Below are positions 1-12,400 of a stretch of DNA of 64,000 nucleotides, piece by piece. The notes below the pieces were generated by a model. The model was given only the letters and a program-made list of their open reading frames with translations, ran no database searches and had not been told where the DNA came from. The stretch comes from Capitella teleta (lineage: Eukaryota > Annelida > Polychaeta > Capitellidae), in assembly GCA_000328365.1 (NCBI GenBank), contig KB308802.1, forward strand, positions 47,976-111,975. The letters are read 5' to 3'. The translations under genes and the position numbers were made by a program. Position 1 is the first letter of the stretch. The number at the start of each line of letters is the position of its first letter.

Positions 1-197
1 AGGGGCTTGAGGGTGCTGAGTCGCAGATCGGGTTGGGTGCTTATACTAGTACCGTTGTCAAGCGGACGTGGTCGGCGAACCGCAGAGTGTCCATAATAAT
101 TATTAGGCATTTAGCCGCAATCAGGCTCTCCTGCAGGAGCTGGAGGCTGCCTTATAAAGAGCAGCAGCCTTCGACATTGCGTTGTACTAGTACTCAC

Positions 198-350
198 TTG
201 AACTGGTTCCAAATAAGGCCAAATGGGCGGGGTTTAGCGGCCGCTTCCTTGGAGATCGTGCTCTCTGCTAGGAATAGAGGCAGGGGAAAATACCAGCAGT
301 GCGTGCGATGCGACCAGCGCGTCTCCTCGATCTTGTCAATGTCAATGACC
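198..350 (-). CDS. possible internal exon of an unidentified minus-strand gene (partial)
   Basis: On the minus strand an open stretch of 51 codons lies between an acceptor-like TTCATAG (just above 350) and a donor GTGAGT (191-197). Its translation contains ETRWSHRTHCWYFPLPLF and ends near KPRPFGLIWNQF; I do not recognise the family. A second open stretch with the reading LIAAKCLIIIMDTLRFADH lies nearer the window edge, but it does not join in phase by any splice I could find. The rest of the gene would be outside the window or broken. The exon call rests only on splice-like borders and protein-like composition. Confidence 0.25.
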
Positions 351-369
351 CTATGAACTAGTATACTAG

Positions 370-491
370 TACGCTTGACCGCGAATAATTATGACCCTAC
401 GCTTGACCGCGAATATTGCATGCCGCGAAAAAGTGCCTGAGGCATGAAACCGCGAAAGTTTCAGTCCGCGAATGATTCCTGTTCTACAGTA
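370..491 (-). mobile_element. MITE-like element copy, TIR tip TACTGTAGAACAGGAA
   Basis: The right end (470-491) is the complement of TACTGTAGAACAGGAA. The interior repeats the phrase 'cgcttgaccgcgaata'. Read on the minus strand it parallels the element at 23245-23386: same tip, then a shared order of CGCGGACTG, a TTTCG..GGTT block and TCAAGCGTA..GGGTCATA. The other end of this copy is unclear and may be truncated near the TACTAGTA-rich sequence at 355-372. No coding capacity is seen, so it would be non-autonomous. Confidence 0.5.
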
Positions 492-790
492 TCGTATGAT
501 TATCAGACGATAAGTACCGGCGCGGCATTTGACTTGCACTAATACTAGACAGCAGACCCTTGTCAACACCAAGACACTTTTGCAATCTTCCCGAATATTC
601 AATTATATTCGAACCTTCAGGCTAGATTCCACTTGTAAAAGTTGTATTCAATAGGATTATATATAATTATTATTATTAATTTAATATCATAAATATGGAG
701 TCCAACAAATTGAACAATCATGCAATTGTTCATTCCAATATCAAATGGATGAATGGTTCAATGAACATATCCTTGTTGTTTTTCCAGACG

Positions 791-3700
791 ATGGATTCCA
801 ATGCAATCAGCCGCCTCGTGGCTGAGCGCCGGCAGCTGGCAGCCATACAGATGCAGTTGCAGCCAATGCCCATGATGCCTGGGCTTCAGTTTCCTCTTCA
901 GCCAATGGTCTCTCAAGCCCAGATGCAGCAATTCCTCACTCAACAACAAATGTTCACGTTTGGCCAACAAGCGCAGATCCCCATGCAGATGATTGACCCC
1001 CAGCAGCAGACGAGGTCAGCGATCTTAAAGGTCAAGGTCATTTTATTACATCTCGGTTTATACAGGGATTTGAAACAGAGAGACCGTGATGATGACGACG
1101 ATGGAGAAGATGATAAAGATGACGACAGATATGATGACGTAAGAATTTCTAATCCTAACTTCATCCTATTTCACTCCTGTGTGCTGTTAGGATCACTATG
1201 ACGGTCGTTCCAACAGACGAGAGCGCAGACAACGCGAGAGGAGTGGAAGAGACCGAGATCGCGGCAGAGATCGCAGTCGAGATCGCAGCCGCGACCGAGA
1301 TCGTGACTATCGCGATAGAGATTACCGGGGCTGCGAGGATAAAGGATCAGATTCCAAGTGGATGACTGACACTCCGACCAACACGATCCTGCTCAAAGGA
1401 CTGCCCAACAACATTGACGAGAAAGACGTGAGCACTTCTGTCGGTGGCTTGCAGGGTTCTTAGTTCATTTTCCGCAGATCTGCGGGGAACTCATGATTCA
1501 AGGATTGGCAGTGAAGGACGTGAGGCTTATGAAGAGGAAAGATACAGGTGGGTTGATACACTGCGCCAGGGTCCCTACCGTGGGAGGCTTCTTCCGATTA
1601 TCCGACCAAAAAAAAACCTCAGAGGATCTCACGAACGTAGGGGAAGAAGGAGGGGGGGGCAGGGCGGGTTTTAAAACGTTGTTTTTTTTGGGGTTTTTTT
1701 TTTTTTTTTTTTTTTTACCAATCGTGAAATTCTAAATTTAAATAGTTGAATTGACTTCAACAGTTCTCTGCATGTTCATGTATTGTGTATTATGGTAGGT
1801 AAGTCCGATTATTCCATGCAGAAAACTGTCCCATTTTTTCTTTAAACAAAATTTTTGCTTTCCATTTTATTTTTTTTTATTTTTTTTTTTTTTTATACTA
1901 GGGGCCTGATAAGAATTTTTTTCGATGGGGATTGTGGGAACTTGGATCAGTTCACGGGAGGGGGGGGAGACAAAATATGGCGGATGTGAGATGAGACGAA
2001 TGTTTTGATCAGTACCTCTGAACTAACAATGTGTTTGACGTTCGTGTTCAGGTGAATCAAGGGGCTTTGCCTTCGCGGAATTTCAAACTGTGGATGACGC
2101 CACCCAGTGGATGGAACAAAACCAGGTTTCCTCCTCCTCCTCTCTTCTCTTCATCAAACGCTTAGCGTACTTTTGGTAGAGTAAGTTGTCGGCAGCCTCT
2201 CTGCCGACCGAGAGAGGCTGAGCCGTCGATCCGTGTAAGCGAGTAATGAGATTACTCGTGTGAGTATTTTAATAAAAGAAATTTTTATCTCGAGTATGGG
2301 GATCGTCCTGATGTAATTTTATAGTTTTTTTTTGGGTTTTTCTCTTCATTTTCTAAAAGGGATGGTTTTTTAAAATAGTAAATGAAAACCAATTTTTTTT
2401 TTAATTTTTTTTTTTCTCCGAGTGGGTTGGGTGCATGTTGCAGCTGATGTCTTGTCGACCGTGGACCGGGGTCGATGCCTCTCTCTTGCAGCACCCAGAA
2501 GCAGCAGTTCTCTTCCCCCGGGCGCTTTCTCTTGCGAATCTGTGATCAGTTTGTGTGTGATTTTAATTCTCTTGCATTCTCCAACAGGGAGAGGTCATGC
2601 TGTTGAATGAACACACAGTACGCATGTTCTACAGCACTCCCAAGAGCAGAGAAGGGCAGGATAGCCGACAATTAGCCGACTGGACATGCTCTAAGGTCTT
2701 TAGCCGTCGCTTAGACCAAATCAGACGAATAAATCTTGTCTTTCTCTTTTCAGTGTGGATTCAATAACTTCAAACGTCGGGAACAATGCCACAAATGTTA
2801 TATGACACGAACCGGTGAGGCTCCGCCCTTTCTAGCGAGGAGATAATTATAATAATAAAATCACACCTTGACAGAATCCGAGCGATTGAAGGAGGGCGAT
2901 GGTTACGACCAAGTGGGCACCAACCCATGCAACAGTGTGTTATTTCTGTTTAGGTGTTAATCTCGGAATAATTAAATTTGTTCTTTCTCATAGCTTTGAT
3001 TTTGCGAGGCTTGGATGCCCTAACCACCGAAGAGAACATTATCTCTGCAATCAGCAAAATCTCCGCCCTCCAGGTCAAGAACGTGAAAGTCCTGCGTGAT
3101 GACCTGACCGGGACCAGCCGTGGCTACGGCTTTGTGGAACTGGGGTCTCTGCAAGAGAGCACTCAGGTTCTGGCCACGCTTCATCGCCTCAACCACCCGT
3201 TTGAAATTGACGGCAAAGCAGTGGTCGTGTCGTTCGCTAAGAACACTTACTCCACGGTCATAGCGACCATGAGCCAAAGCTACGAGTATCCTACGACTAG
3301 CTCCTACGACGCTGAAAATGGAGGTTCTTCCTCACAGCCCTTTGACGGCAATAACCGATGGGGAGGCTCAGGATTTCAAAATTACGACCAGAATTTCCAA
3401 AGTGAGTTTGAAGTTTTTATTAATATTAGTAATAATATATTGTTTCATGTCGTAGAAAGACATGATTATAAAGTGAGTGAATTTAATGAATAATAATTGA
3501 AATTGACTGACAGATAAAGAGCTTCAATTAAAGTTTAATGAACAGAAGATCATTAAGTGCAAATTGCATCACATGTGTTTGAAGCCTCTTGTGGAGTGAG
3601 TTGTTTTATTTTATTTTTTTTTTTCTCGCAGCTGATAAAACTAATGCAGCTGCGGCTGTGGCTCAAGCCGCGTTACAAGCAGCTCAAGCGGCTAAAGCCA

Positions 3701-5293
3701 GAGAGAAGCAAATGGAGGAGACGGCCGGTATGTCGGCCGAGGAGAAGCTTGCCCACCAAGCGGCGCAGTGGTCTGCCCAACAGCAGCAACAACTGCAGGA
3801 TGCGGAAACAACGCCAGCAACGTCAGCTGCCCTGACTACCTATCGTGAGCGTGTGCTGTTAGCGTGACACTAATAACCTTTGCATTGTTTTGCAGCAACT
3901 CCCGATGTCTCTACTTATCAGTATGACGACAGTTCGGGGTACTACTACGACTCGGTCACTGGACTTTATTACGACGCGAGCTCTCAGTATTATTATAATT
4001 CTGGCACTGGGCAGTTCTTGTACTGGGATGGGGAGCAACAGACCTATCTGCCAGCTAATAACAACGGAAAAGGCGAAGAGGAGAAGGAACGGAAAAACGG
4101 CAAAGAAGAGAAGAAAGAGAAAGTGAAAGTGGCTAAAAAAATTGCTAAGGTTTAAAGAGCGGCAAATTTAAGAATGGCATTTCAAGTGTTTTTTGTTTTT
4201 TGTTTTTTTTTATGCTCAGGATATGGAGAAGTGGGCAAAGTCGATGAATGCCCAGAAGGAGGCTCTGAAGGATAACATCAAACGCAGCTCAATGCCATCG
4301 AAAGATCGGGAATCGGCAGCAGCAGACGCTGGGTTCGCTCTTCTTGAAAAGGTCAGTTTTGATCGTGATGAATTCAGATTATATTCTAACCGAATTCCGC
4401 AACCTTTCTCAGACGAAGAGTGGTGAGGCAAAAAAGAGCAAAGATGACAAGAGCGTTATGCCCCCACCAGCCGCGGTTAGAATTCAAAATAATGTTTGAT
4501 TTCAATCTGAGTTTGTGATTTGTTCAGAGTTCCAAGGACAGTCCAGCGTTGGTCGCTTGCTATGGAGGCGACAGTGATGAGGAAGAGAGCGAAGAAGATG
4601 GAGTTGTTGATGAGGAAAAACTCATTGACTGGAATAAAATAGCCTGCCTGTTATGCAAGCGGCAGTTCCCTGCTAAGGAGGCATTGCAACGCCATATTCA
4701 GTTGTCAGATCTGCATAAAGTCGGTTATTTTCATATTCACGGTTTATATTTTCGCATTTCTTTCATTCTCAACAGAAAAATTTGGACGATTTAAAACTGA
4801 GGAAAGAAACGGCATGTGTAAGTTTTTGTTTTTTGTATTTTCGTATTTATTATATTTTGCTAAAAATAGCAACAGTATCGCGATCGTGCAAAAGAGCGGA
4901 GACAGAAGTACGGAGCCCCAGAACCCCCTCTTCCCCACAGGGGAGGACGTAAGGGACCCCACCCCACTGCACAAGTGCCAGTTCCGTGAGTACCCATGCA
5001 AACCGTGATTCATTCAGAACAACGTTCCCTGTAGATACGAGGAACCGACTAAATCTGGATTAAGCGAGTCAAACGTGGGCAGCAAAATGATGAGCAAGAT
5101 GGGCTGGACGAAAGGCAAGGGCCTCGGACGATCAAACCAAGGCATCGTGGACCCGATCGAGGCCACGCGCAGGCAGGGTCAGGCAGGACTCGGAGCGAGA
5201 GGCAGTCGTGCCGTGGCAAATATTCAGCCAGGCGACACGTATAAGGACTGTGTGAAGAAAACTCTGTTTGCAAGGTTCCATGATCTCGATTGA
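791..5293 (+). CDS. RBM5/RBM10-like: RNA-binding splicing regulator of the RBM5/RBM10 family
   Basis: About 861 residues in 17 exons: 791-1014, 1066-1138, 1191-1427, 1478-1547, 2052-2125, 2588-2695, 2754-2814, 2875-2934, 2994-3401, 3632-3844, 3896-4149, 4220-4351, 4413-4475, 4528-4719, 4776-4817, 4870-4985, 5035-5293. Domain order matches the family: an RD/RS-rich stretch (about 100-155), RRM1 (about 160-245, [14 protein letters not shown]), a RanBP2-type zinc finger (about 255-282, WTCSKCGFNNF), RRM2 (about 303-390), an Ala/Gln segment, an OCRE aromatic repeat (about 511-565), an acidic region, a C2H2 finger (about 695-720, [17 protein letters not shown]) and a C-terminal G-patch (about 787-832, [17 protein letters not shown]). 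In vertebrates these nuclear proteins act in 3' splice-site choice. The start is uncertain: an in-frame ATG at 695 also exists, but TTTTTCCAG ends at 787, so 791 is preferred. Length lies between human RBM5 (815) and RBM10 (930). One ancestral-type copy cannot be assigned to either paralogue. Confidence 0.95.
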
Positions 5294-5360
5294 TACGGTC
5301 GTCAGTGTTTTTTGTTTTTTCTTCTCGTATATTCCTGTTTACTCCCCTCATGAGAAATTG

Positions 5361-5400
5361 AATAAATTTAATAAATAAAAATGTTGTTTTAGTTTTTATT
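5361..5400. terminator. back-to-back poly(A) signals of the RBM5/10 and ING3 genes
   Basis: AATAAA at 5361-5366 (and again near 5370-5379) follows the plus-strand RBM5/10 stop at 5293. TTTATT at 5395-5400 is a minus-strand AATAAA downstream of the ING3 stop (5458-5460). The two convergent genes therefore end within about 165 bases of each other. Confidence 0.6.
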
Positions 5401-5457
5401 ATAATAATGCAATTGACAATATCAAAATGAAAGATGAAATTAATACGGATGTGAGGT

Positions 5458-7309
5458 TTATTTTCGCCCCCTGCGTCGCATGGCTGCAGTGCATTGTGGG
5501 CAGAACCACTTGCCCTTTGGAGCATGGGTCAGACCCACACAAGCGTAATGGAACCATTCGATAGGACACTGGAGAAAAAAGCCCACGTATATTCATGAAT
5601 GGAATAGTGACGAAACCACTTACATCATCGTTATCACAGCCAACCATTTCTCCGTAACTGACGTCATTGCACGTGCAGTATCGGGGTTCATTGGGGTCAT
5701 GCTGCCACTGAGTGGTGCCGCTGCCCTCGTCCACAACAGTGTTATCCGCTGCATCCGTTGAGGTCACAGCCGCGGCGGCTGAATCCTGCTGTGCAGCCGC
5801 CTTCTGCTTCTCTTTCTTTGATCTACAATTATCACAAACGATTACGACATTCACTGACGTCATTTTGACCAACTTTTTGGTGGCTCTGGCTGATTTGGTG
5901 CTGCCGGCGGCTGAAGCAATCGAGGGTGTTTCAGTACGGCCCTGGTTGCTGGTCCCTGAAGTGGAATCCTGACGAACAGTTAGTTCTTTGGTTAGATCTA
6001 CGTTCTTCGTGACTGCTTCGTAGCTTGCTTTCAGGCTGGAGGTACGACGACCTTGCTGCATCTAGAGGCACCGACACAAATTATACTGGTGTCAATACTA
6101 GAGGTACCAAAATTCACCCCAAGAGTAGCACCGATGGCTCGGGAAGCAGCCAAGGAAATTGCAGCGTTACTGCCTGCTCCAACCTGACCTGTTCGAAGGA
6201 GTTCAAAAATTAAAATTTTATAAATCTTCCTGAAAAGAACTCACCCAAGTTGTATGCCAGAGCAGGGGCCCTACTAGCGGAAGAGGAAGATTCAAATAAG
6301 GACGTGCTGGGTGACGAGGCAGCGCTGTTCTGTCGATGAGGTCCGAGCGTTTCTTGAACAGCCTCGTGAGCGATTGACGAGAACATTTTGTCTGTGCATA
6401 TTTTTTTTTCTGCGTGATTTGAGTGATTATGTGACTGCATGTATTTTCTTTCTGTTGAGGGAATTATTATTATTTTATGATAATCTCAAAAATAAACGTT
6501 ATTAATTTCTTACTGGTGCTCTCAGATCTGTGGCTCATCAGTGGTTGCGAAGGTTTGTCCATCTCCAATGAACCTGAACCAGGAAAATATGAAAAATTTA
6601 TTACACGAACGCTTTATTTTATTATGATTTTTATTACGTTTTTCAAGGACTTCAGTGATTCCAGCATTGTCAGCTTCTAGTTCCATTTTGAATTTGGAAA
6701 CTTCCTGATCAAGTTTACGCAAATGTCGTTCTACCAATTCGTGCATCTGGTTTGCCATTTGGACCTTCTCGTCAGCATCCTCCAGTACTTTGCCATAATC
6801 CTAAGAAGAAATTAATTATAATTGAAGTTGTGAATCAGAGTCGTAATAAAAACCTTTCTGATATTCTGCATTTGTTCATCTTTCCATTCCTGTTTCAAGT
6901 TGGGATTTGTAGCGCACTTCTTGAAGAGTGTTTTCACGCGATCATCCAATGCGTCCATTGCGTCTGAAATAAATGACATCATAATGTACCTCTGGGACTG
7001 AAATTGAGAAACTGGTTGTGTCATCGGAAGCCTCAAGGAGGTTATTCTTAGCACCATTCCAATATTCGTATTATTAATAAAACGGCACACTCACTTTGCA
7101 CCTGGAGGTCCATCTCTCTCATATCCGTGAAACGATCTCTCATTTCGACGGGCAAGTTCTCGATCACTGGAAATGGAGTTTTAGGTGTTATGAAAACGCA
7201 AGACATCCATTCGCATATCAAAAGAACCGGTTAAATTCACTGATCACAAATATGATATAATTTAAGCGAGAAATAACTCACTTTCCAAGTAGTCTTCCAA
7301 ATACAACAT
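5458..7309 (-). CDS. ING3: inhibitor of growth protein 3 (PHD-finger chromatin reader)
   Basis: About 399 residues, in exons (5' to 3') 7282-7309, 7095-7166, 6854-6963, 6638-6800, 6514-6573, 6391-6245, 6188-6118, 6061-5624, 5568-5458. All phases agree and the total divides by three. The N-terminus [20 protein letters not shown] and the helix containing [19 protein letters not shown] are diagnostic of ING3. The middle has a [14 protein letters not shown] segment and is Ser/Ala-rich. The C-terminal PHD finger (about 340-395) shows [27 protein letters not shown] and a basic tail. In other animals ING3 is a subunit of the NuA4/TIP60 acetyltransferase complex and its PHD binds trimethylated H3K4. 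A 36-base GT-AG segment at 5823-5858 is in frame without stops, so it may be an optional intron. Human ING3 is 418 residues. Confidence 0.96.
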
Positions 7310-7620
7310 CTTGAATTCGTGAACAGAATCAGATTTACAATAGAGGCGAGTGGAACGTTGCTTGTGAGAGACGCGCGTTCTGATTGGCTAAGAGGCTGTC
7401 ATAGCTTGAAGAGTTTTTAGCTAATATTTATTTATTGTAGCTTTTGTGGGAAATAAAATTGATCACATACGATTTCATAGTATACATTATACGTATTTTG
7501 CTCAACTAAATCAACTATGATCTCTGTAATAATGGGAAAATTACGAAAAATCGTCTATTCGGGCGGTAAATTTCAGCCAATGAGAGGCACGGAAACTAAA
7601 TTGGGCGCCATTTGCCTTTT
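7310..7620 (-). promoter_or_regulatory. putative ING3 promoter
   Basis: Upstream of the ING3 start are two CCAAT boxes (GATTGGCT near 7381 and GCCAAT near 7576). There is also an E2F-like TTGGGCGCC at 7601-7609, which overlaps a CGCCAT (minus-strand ATGGCG, YY1-like) at 7606-7611. No TATA box is obvious. Transcription start not determinable. Confidence 0.4.
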
Positions 7621-7628
7621 CTTTGTCT

Positions 7629-7690
7629 AATCATAACGCACTTTAAGCGTAAAATCATAACGCTTTACTTGACATGCTACAGTCATAACG
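7629..7690. repeat. cluster of ATCATAACG motifs (dispersed palindromic family)
   Basis: AATCATAACGC occurs at 7629-7639 and 7653-7663, and TCATAACG at 7683-7690. The same core forms inverted repeats at 46262-46351 and 52106-52144. Confidence 0.5.
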
Positions 7691-8180
7691 TTGGTGCTTA
7701 ACAGCCTTCTCGCTGGTACTATACATGTAACAATACATGTAGTAGTATATACTGAGCAACAACAAAAGCATACACGTTTTGAAAACCCATAGAGTAGTGC
7801 AGACTAAATATACCCGGTTAGTTGATTGGAGGATGTGTTGAGCACAGATATAGAGATTAACTTGTATATACGCATATACAAGCTTAAACCCTGGTAATCT
7901 CGTTCCAAGACTTCTCTTGCTATAAGGATCATCATCTCCACATATTATGGCTTCAGAATGCAGCTAAAACCCGGGTTACCCGGCGGTTTCCCAGCCGCAA
8001 TGCTCGGACACTGTGGATATACATCTTGCGGAAGTACACAACTTCACAAGCTAATCTCCATATTTATGGTGTTCAGTAGGCCAGTGCAGCCCATTCTTCC
8101 GAATGTCCACCGCAAGTGCTGCAACGCCCAACATAGGCGATTACTCGGTGCTTCAATTGGGATAAATGTCGAATTCTAAA

Positions 8181-8348
8181 ATGGCGTCGGATGGAGTCTC
8201 GCGTTTTGAAGTCATCGTCGAACTGTTTGCCCACTTATTGGGGGTCCGTGGGATCCGACGATATCGACTGCGGTCCGGCAGATGCACGGAAACGGTATTG
8301 GAGGTGACTAACAGGATTGCAGCATCCTGCCTCCTGGTCGTAACCTGA
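8181..8348 (+). CDS. small orphan ORF in a locally GC-richer island
   Basis: A 55-codon ORF starts at AAAATGGCGTCG, a good animal start context that also matches a YY1-like ATGGCG promoter motif. The first residues are MASDGVSRFEVIVELFAHLL; no family is recognised. The surrounding 7.95-8.40 kb is richer in G+C than the flanks, as is typical of a promoter or first exon. It may be the first exon of an unannotated transcript, or chance. Confidence 0.2.
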   Translation: MASDGVSRFEVIVELFAHLLGVRGIRRYRLRSGRCTETVLEVTNRIAASCLLVVT

Positions 8349-9499
8349 GGTCTCCTGGATATGTGGCTCGATCTTGCAGTGTACTAATTAAGCACTAGTG
8401 ACCATTCACATACAACTGATTAATAAAAATAAAGCTGTATAGTTCTATTCATTGCTCGTGCAGTGTATATGCTACTCAGCACAAGGTACATGCTGAACCA
8501 GAACTAGCGTTTTGTGAGATGTTGCTCTGAATGCCCGTGTACATGTAGCTGACAACTAATTGATTAATTGATTATTAAACGCGCAAGATTTATAAATTCA
8601 TCGGGTAATTTTGTAAAATGAAGACCGTAAATATTTGTCATCATCATGTGATTGAAGTTGCGTCAGGGATAAAGTGTGAAATTGTGTACGAAGTTCTACA
8701 CACATCCTGACACAGGATATGTGATAAATGTTTTCTTTATAAATAGAACAAAGATGAATTTAGACAAGTTTAATTCGCCAGTGAAAAAGAAATATTTGAA
8801 ACATGAAAAATTATTTATTTCAGTGTATTGAATAAATTGAGCAAAATAACCATGCAAATATAAAGGGAAATATGAAATAAAACATAAAAGAAACGATATG
8901 CCTGCATACCAAAAGTGACCAAATAATTAGTGTATAATATATGGAATTCCAATTAAGTAGTTATATACGAATATAATTTCTTTTCTGCTAAATTTGTAAT
9001 AAGGTGTGACTAATATTTTGCTATGCTGTACAATGTACATGCTGACCTACAAATACAACTCCACAAATTAAAAAGACGTAAACTTGAATAATACTTAAGC
9101 CAGAATGACTTCTACAAGATGAAAAACAATATTGGCAGCCAAGGAAAATGCTTAAAATCGGTTAAATCTCCATAAGTAATAAAATCATAATTAAATATTA
9201 GTCATATCAGCATTTTTGGTAAAGTAATATAATAGAGATGGAAAAAAAAAAAATATCACAGAAAACTCACAATTAAGTTTGATAATGACATTAAAAGTTC
9301 CAAGAAGAATGTTGTTATATAGTAAAACTTATTGCTAATACACGTCTGGAGAAATTGAAGCAAAATTAGAACGCCAGTTTTATCATTGAACGCATTCCAT
9401 GGCACTTCTAATATATTACGATTCTAACAATAATCTTGCTACGGATATGAATAATCTCTTTATCATGTAAATCAACCTGCTGAATATTCATGAAGCCGT
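8349..9499. other. AT-rich intergenic stretch, no gene seen
   Basis: Only short ORFs and A/T-rich sequence are visible between the orphan ORF and the FGD stop codon. The lower part probably holds the 3' untranslated region of the minus-strand FGD gene. A TTTATT (minus AATAAA) occurs at several places. Confidence 0.4.
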
Positions 9500-12400
9500 T
9501 CAAGGGATGGTTGCATTACGCAACGCACTTATCCATCTGAAAAGAGAAGACAGACAAAATGTCACGGACGTTTCGCTTTGAGAGAAATGGAACAGGAAAT
9601 GCAACCACAAACAGATCACTTGAGTTAACCACAAAGAACTCTCGTGAACTACACAGCGTTCACATTTGCACGCAAATCAGGATTAAATTACGACCCTCTT
9701 CCTGTTTCATAAGAAATTAACCAAGTTGAACCTCCATCAGTACCGCACACAGAGGTAGTTGCATTGTGTCATCAAAATGATACTTTTTTTTTCTTCACAT
9801 AGAGGTACTCACTTGTCTCTACTTAGTGGACTTTCAGTTCTGAGTATCAGAGATCGAGTTCCTGAGTGAATTATTTCAAAGACCAGACTCGGTTCAATTC
9901 CCTGGAACCACTGAAAATTATGAATAAAAATCATCAAGAACTGAATACAAATTGTGAAAATAATTCCCACCGAAGAAAATATCCGGACCTCGTATCCCAG
10001 AAGCACCTTGCTATCATCAGCTGCAGCGTCCTTATTGATGAAATAAAAAACAAAACATAATTAATGAAATAAATTAAGAAGCGAGAAGTCAAACCTCGCT
10101 GGCTTTGTATGTGTAGAGTACTTTTCCCTTCAGCACAAACCACATTTTCTTCCAACGCTTTTTCGTCCACTGTTTCAAGTAACCGCTCATCTCCGCGTCT
10201 TCAACATTAGCACTGACCTTGAAATTAAAGAAAAATAGGTCAAGGTCAAATGAATACTCCAAGGTCAAAGTTGTGAATACCTCGTTCAGCACGGCCGGTC
10301 TCCTTTTACTGAAGATGCCCTTCCCTAAGCTCCCCATGCGAATTCCCTTGAAGCGAGATTTCAGATGTGATTTTGAGAACGCACTCCCCGTGATCGAAGG
10401 CCCGGTTTCCGATGTGGGGCTGATGGCGTCAGCGCAATCTTCTGAGAGTTCGTCAACCTCTGGAGGAGAGAGAGGTCAAGAGGTCAGGCAGAGTTCAGCG
10501 TCTTCTCACCAGCTGAGAGTTTGTCGAAGCACTCCTGACACACACGAGCGGGTTTGTACATCAAGTATCGCAACGGAGCCTTGCAGTCGGAACAGAAACC
10601 GCACACAACCTGGGGGAGGAAATTAAAAGTGAGAAAATTTTGTATTTTTTTTAATTCCAATATAATTTTCAATGAGGAAAAACCAAAACAAAACAGTCAA
10701 ATTATCCAATATTTCATAATTGCCATAAAAAGCAGTGAAAAAAATAATAATAAAAAAAGCATACGAAATATTTTCCAAACAAAATCAATCAAACTTAAAG
10801 CAATTTAAAACGAAAATAAAAACATGCAAACAAGTCAACCTTACTTCAATCTTATCTTTAACTGAAAAAGAAACGTAATTTTTTCAATCTACCGAAGCCT
10901 ATCTAGAGGTACCGACCTTGCCGCACGCCCGGCAGTGGTGCCTCCGGAAAGTGACTGTGAATTCTGACGTGCACGTCATGCACATGGAGACACGTGCGTC
11001 TGGGATCCACACGGGGGCCTTGGTGCCCAGTTTGAAGTCAATGTTATCAATGTCAATCTGAGATATGAATATTCATGAGTCATGAATATGCAGGAGCTAT
11101 GCTAATTACATTGACAATGGCGGGAATGGACTGCTTGGTGGAGGTGTAACTGCTGCGTCTGCGAATGTTTTCCGCGATCGTTTCTTCCAAAACGCTCAGC
11201 CATTCCTCCTTCTCATCGCTTGTGCTAGTTAGGAGATAGATTAAAGATAGATAACTACGGAAATAGATAATATTTCTCACCTCGCTGAGATCGTGAATGA
11301 ACGCTGTGTGGAAATGATGCTGAATTCATTCTGGAAGTCCTCTTTGGTTGGCCGAATGACCTTGAGAACAGGAAAGGTCATGACCAGAGTGACCTCTAAG
11401 TGACCTTGAACACTGACCTTCATGCCAGTCAAGGGCAAAGTGTTGTTGAGACGGAATCCGCCACCGACTGGTGTGGTGTACAGTAGAACATCGTTGAACT
11501 AATAAAATAAAAAAAAATTATTATAATAAATTAGGTAAATGTTCATAACTAACCAGATAGAACATTCTGGGCTGCATCTCTTTGCGTGATAATTTATTCA
11601 GAATTCCTTCTTTGATTAGGCACTGAAGTTAGGAGAAAAACAGTTTTAATCCAAAAATGCATGGTAATCATTGTACATACCCTTCCAGGTCGAATTACTT
11701 CAAACTGTCCAATCAGAGAGTTTTGAATTTCCAGCAGTTTAATGAGGTTATCCTTAGAAAAAAAAAAGGTTAATTAATGTTAATTAAGGATAATTATCTC
11801 TCACCCCATATTTCATGCTTTGGTTGGCGTGATCAGCTACTTCACTGACAATCGTCAAGGCAACTAAAATAACAAAAGAGTTTGAACCTAACTTTTTGTT
11901 AACGAATAAATTGACCTACTTTCAGTGTCTTTGTAGTCATCACTTTCAGAGGTAAGATGTTTCTTGTAATCTGTGTAAAAAAAAAAAAAAAAAAAAAATT
12001 ATGCATAAATTATGCGAACCATTGTGACCCTGAGCTGACCTTGCAGTAGGAGTCGATACTGAGGTATTCGTTGAATAGGCTTCAGCATAAAATGCTTCAC
12101 AGCTAGTTTGGAACATTTTTCAGAATTCTGCGAAATTAATAAAATAAACAATTCTACATAAGAAGGAAGCAAAATAATGACAGAACCTCAAATTCATTCA
12201 CAGCTCTGTCGAATTCCGGATACTTCTGTCTCGCCTCATCGAACATTTTGCAGATGGATTCAAACTCCCTGATGTAGTCAGTGTACATCTTCAGGAACGG
12301 ACCTTTGCGCACAAAAATATCAGCCACCCTGGGGTCTATCGCCCTGCGATGAGAAAGCGATCGAAAACGGCAATTAAAGTAATAATTAACGCACCACCGC

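Noticed and set aside
695-790. Upstream in-frame ATG at 695 as the RBM5/10 start
   Set aside because: The stretch before 788 ends in a strong pyrimidine-rich acceptor (TTGTTTTTCCAG), so it is more likely intronic; not fully excluded.
1650-1720. Homopolymer-rich G and T run in an RBM5/10 intron as a G-quadruplex element
   Set aside because: G8 and long T runs here look like sequencing-prone homopolymers and lack the spaced G-tract pattern.
9880-9912. tRNA-like B box GGTTCAATTCC
   Set aside because: It lies inside the last but one FGD coding exon and no cloverleaf can be folded around it.
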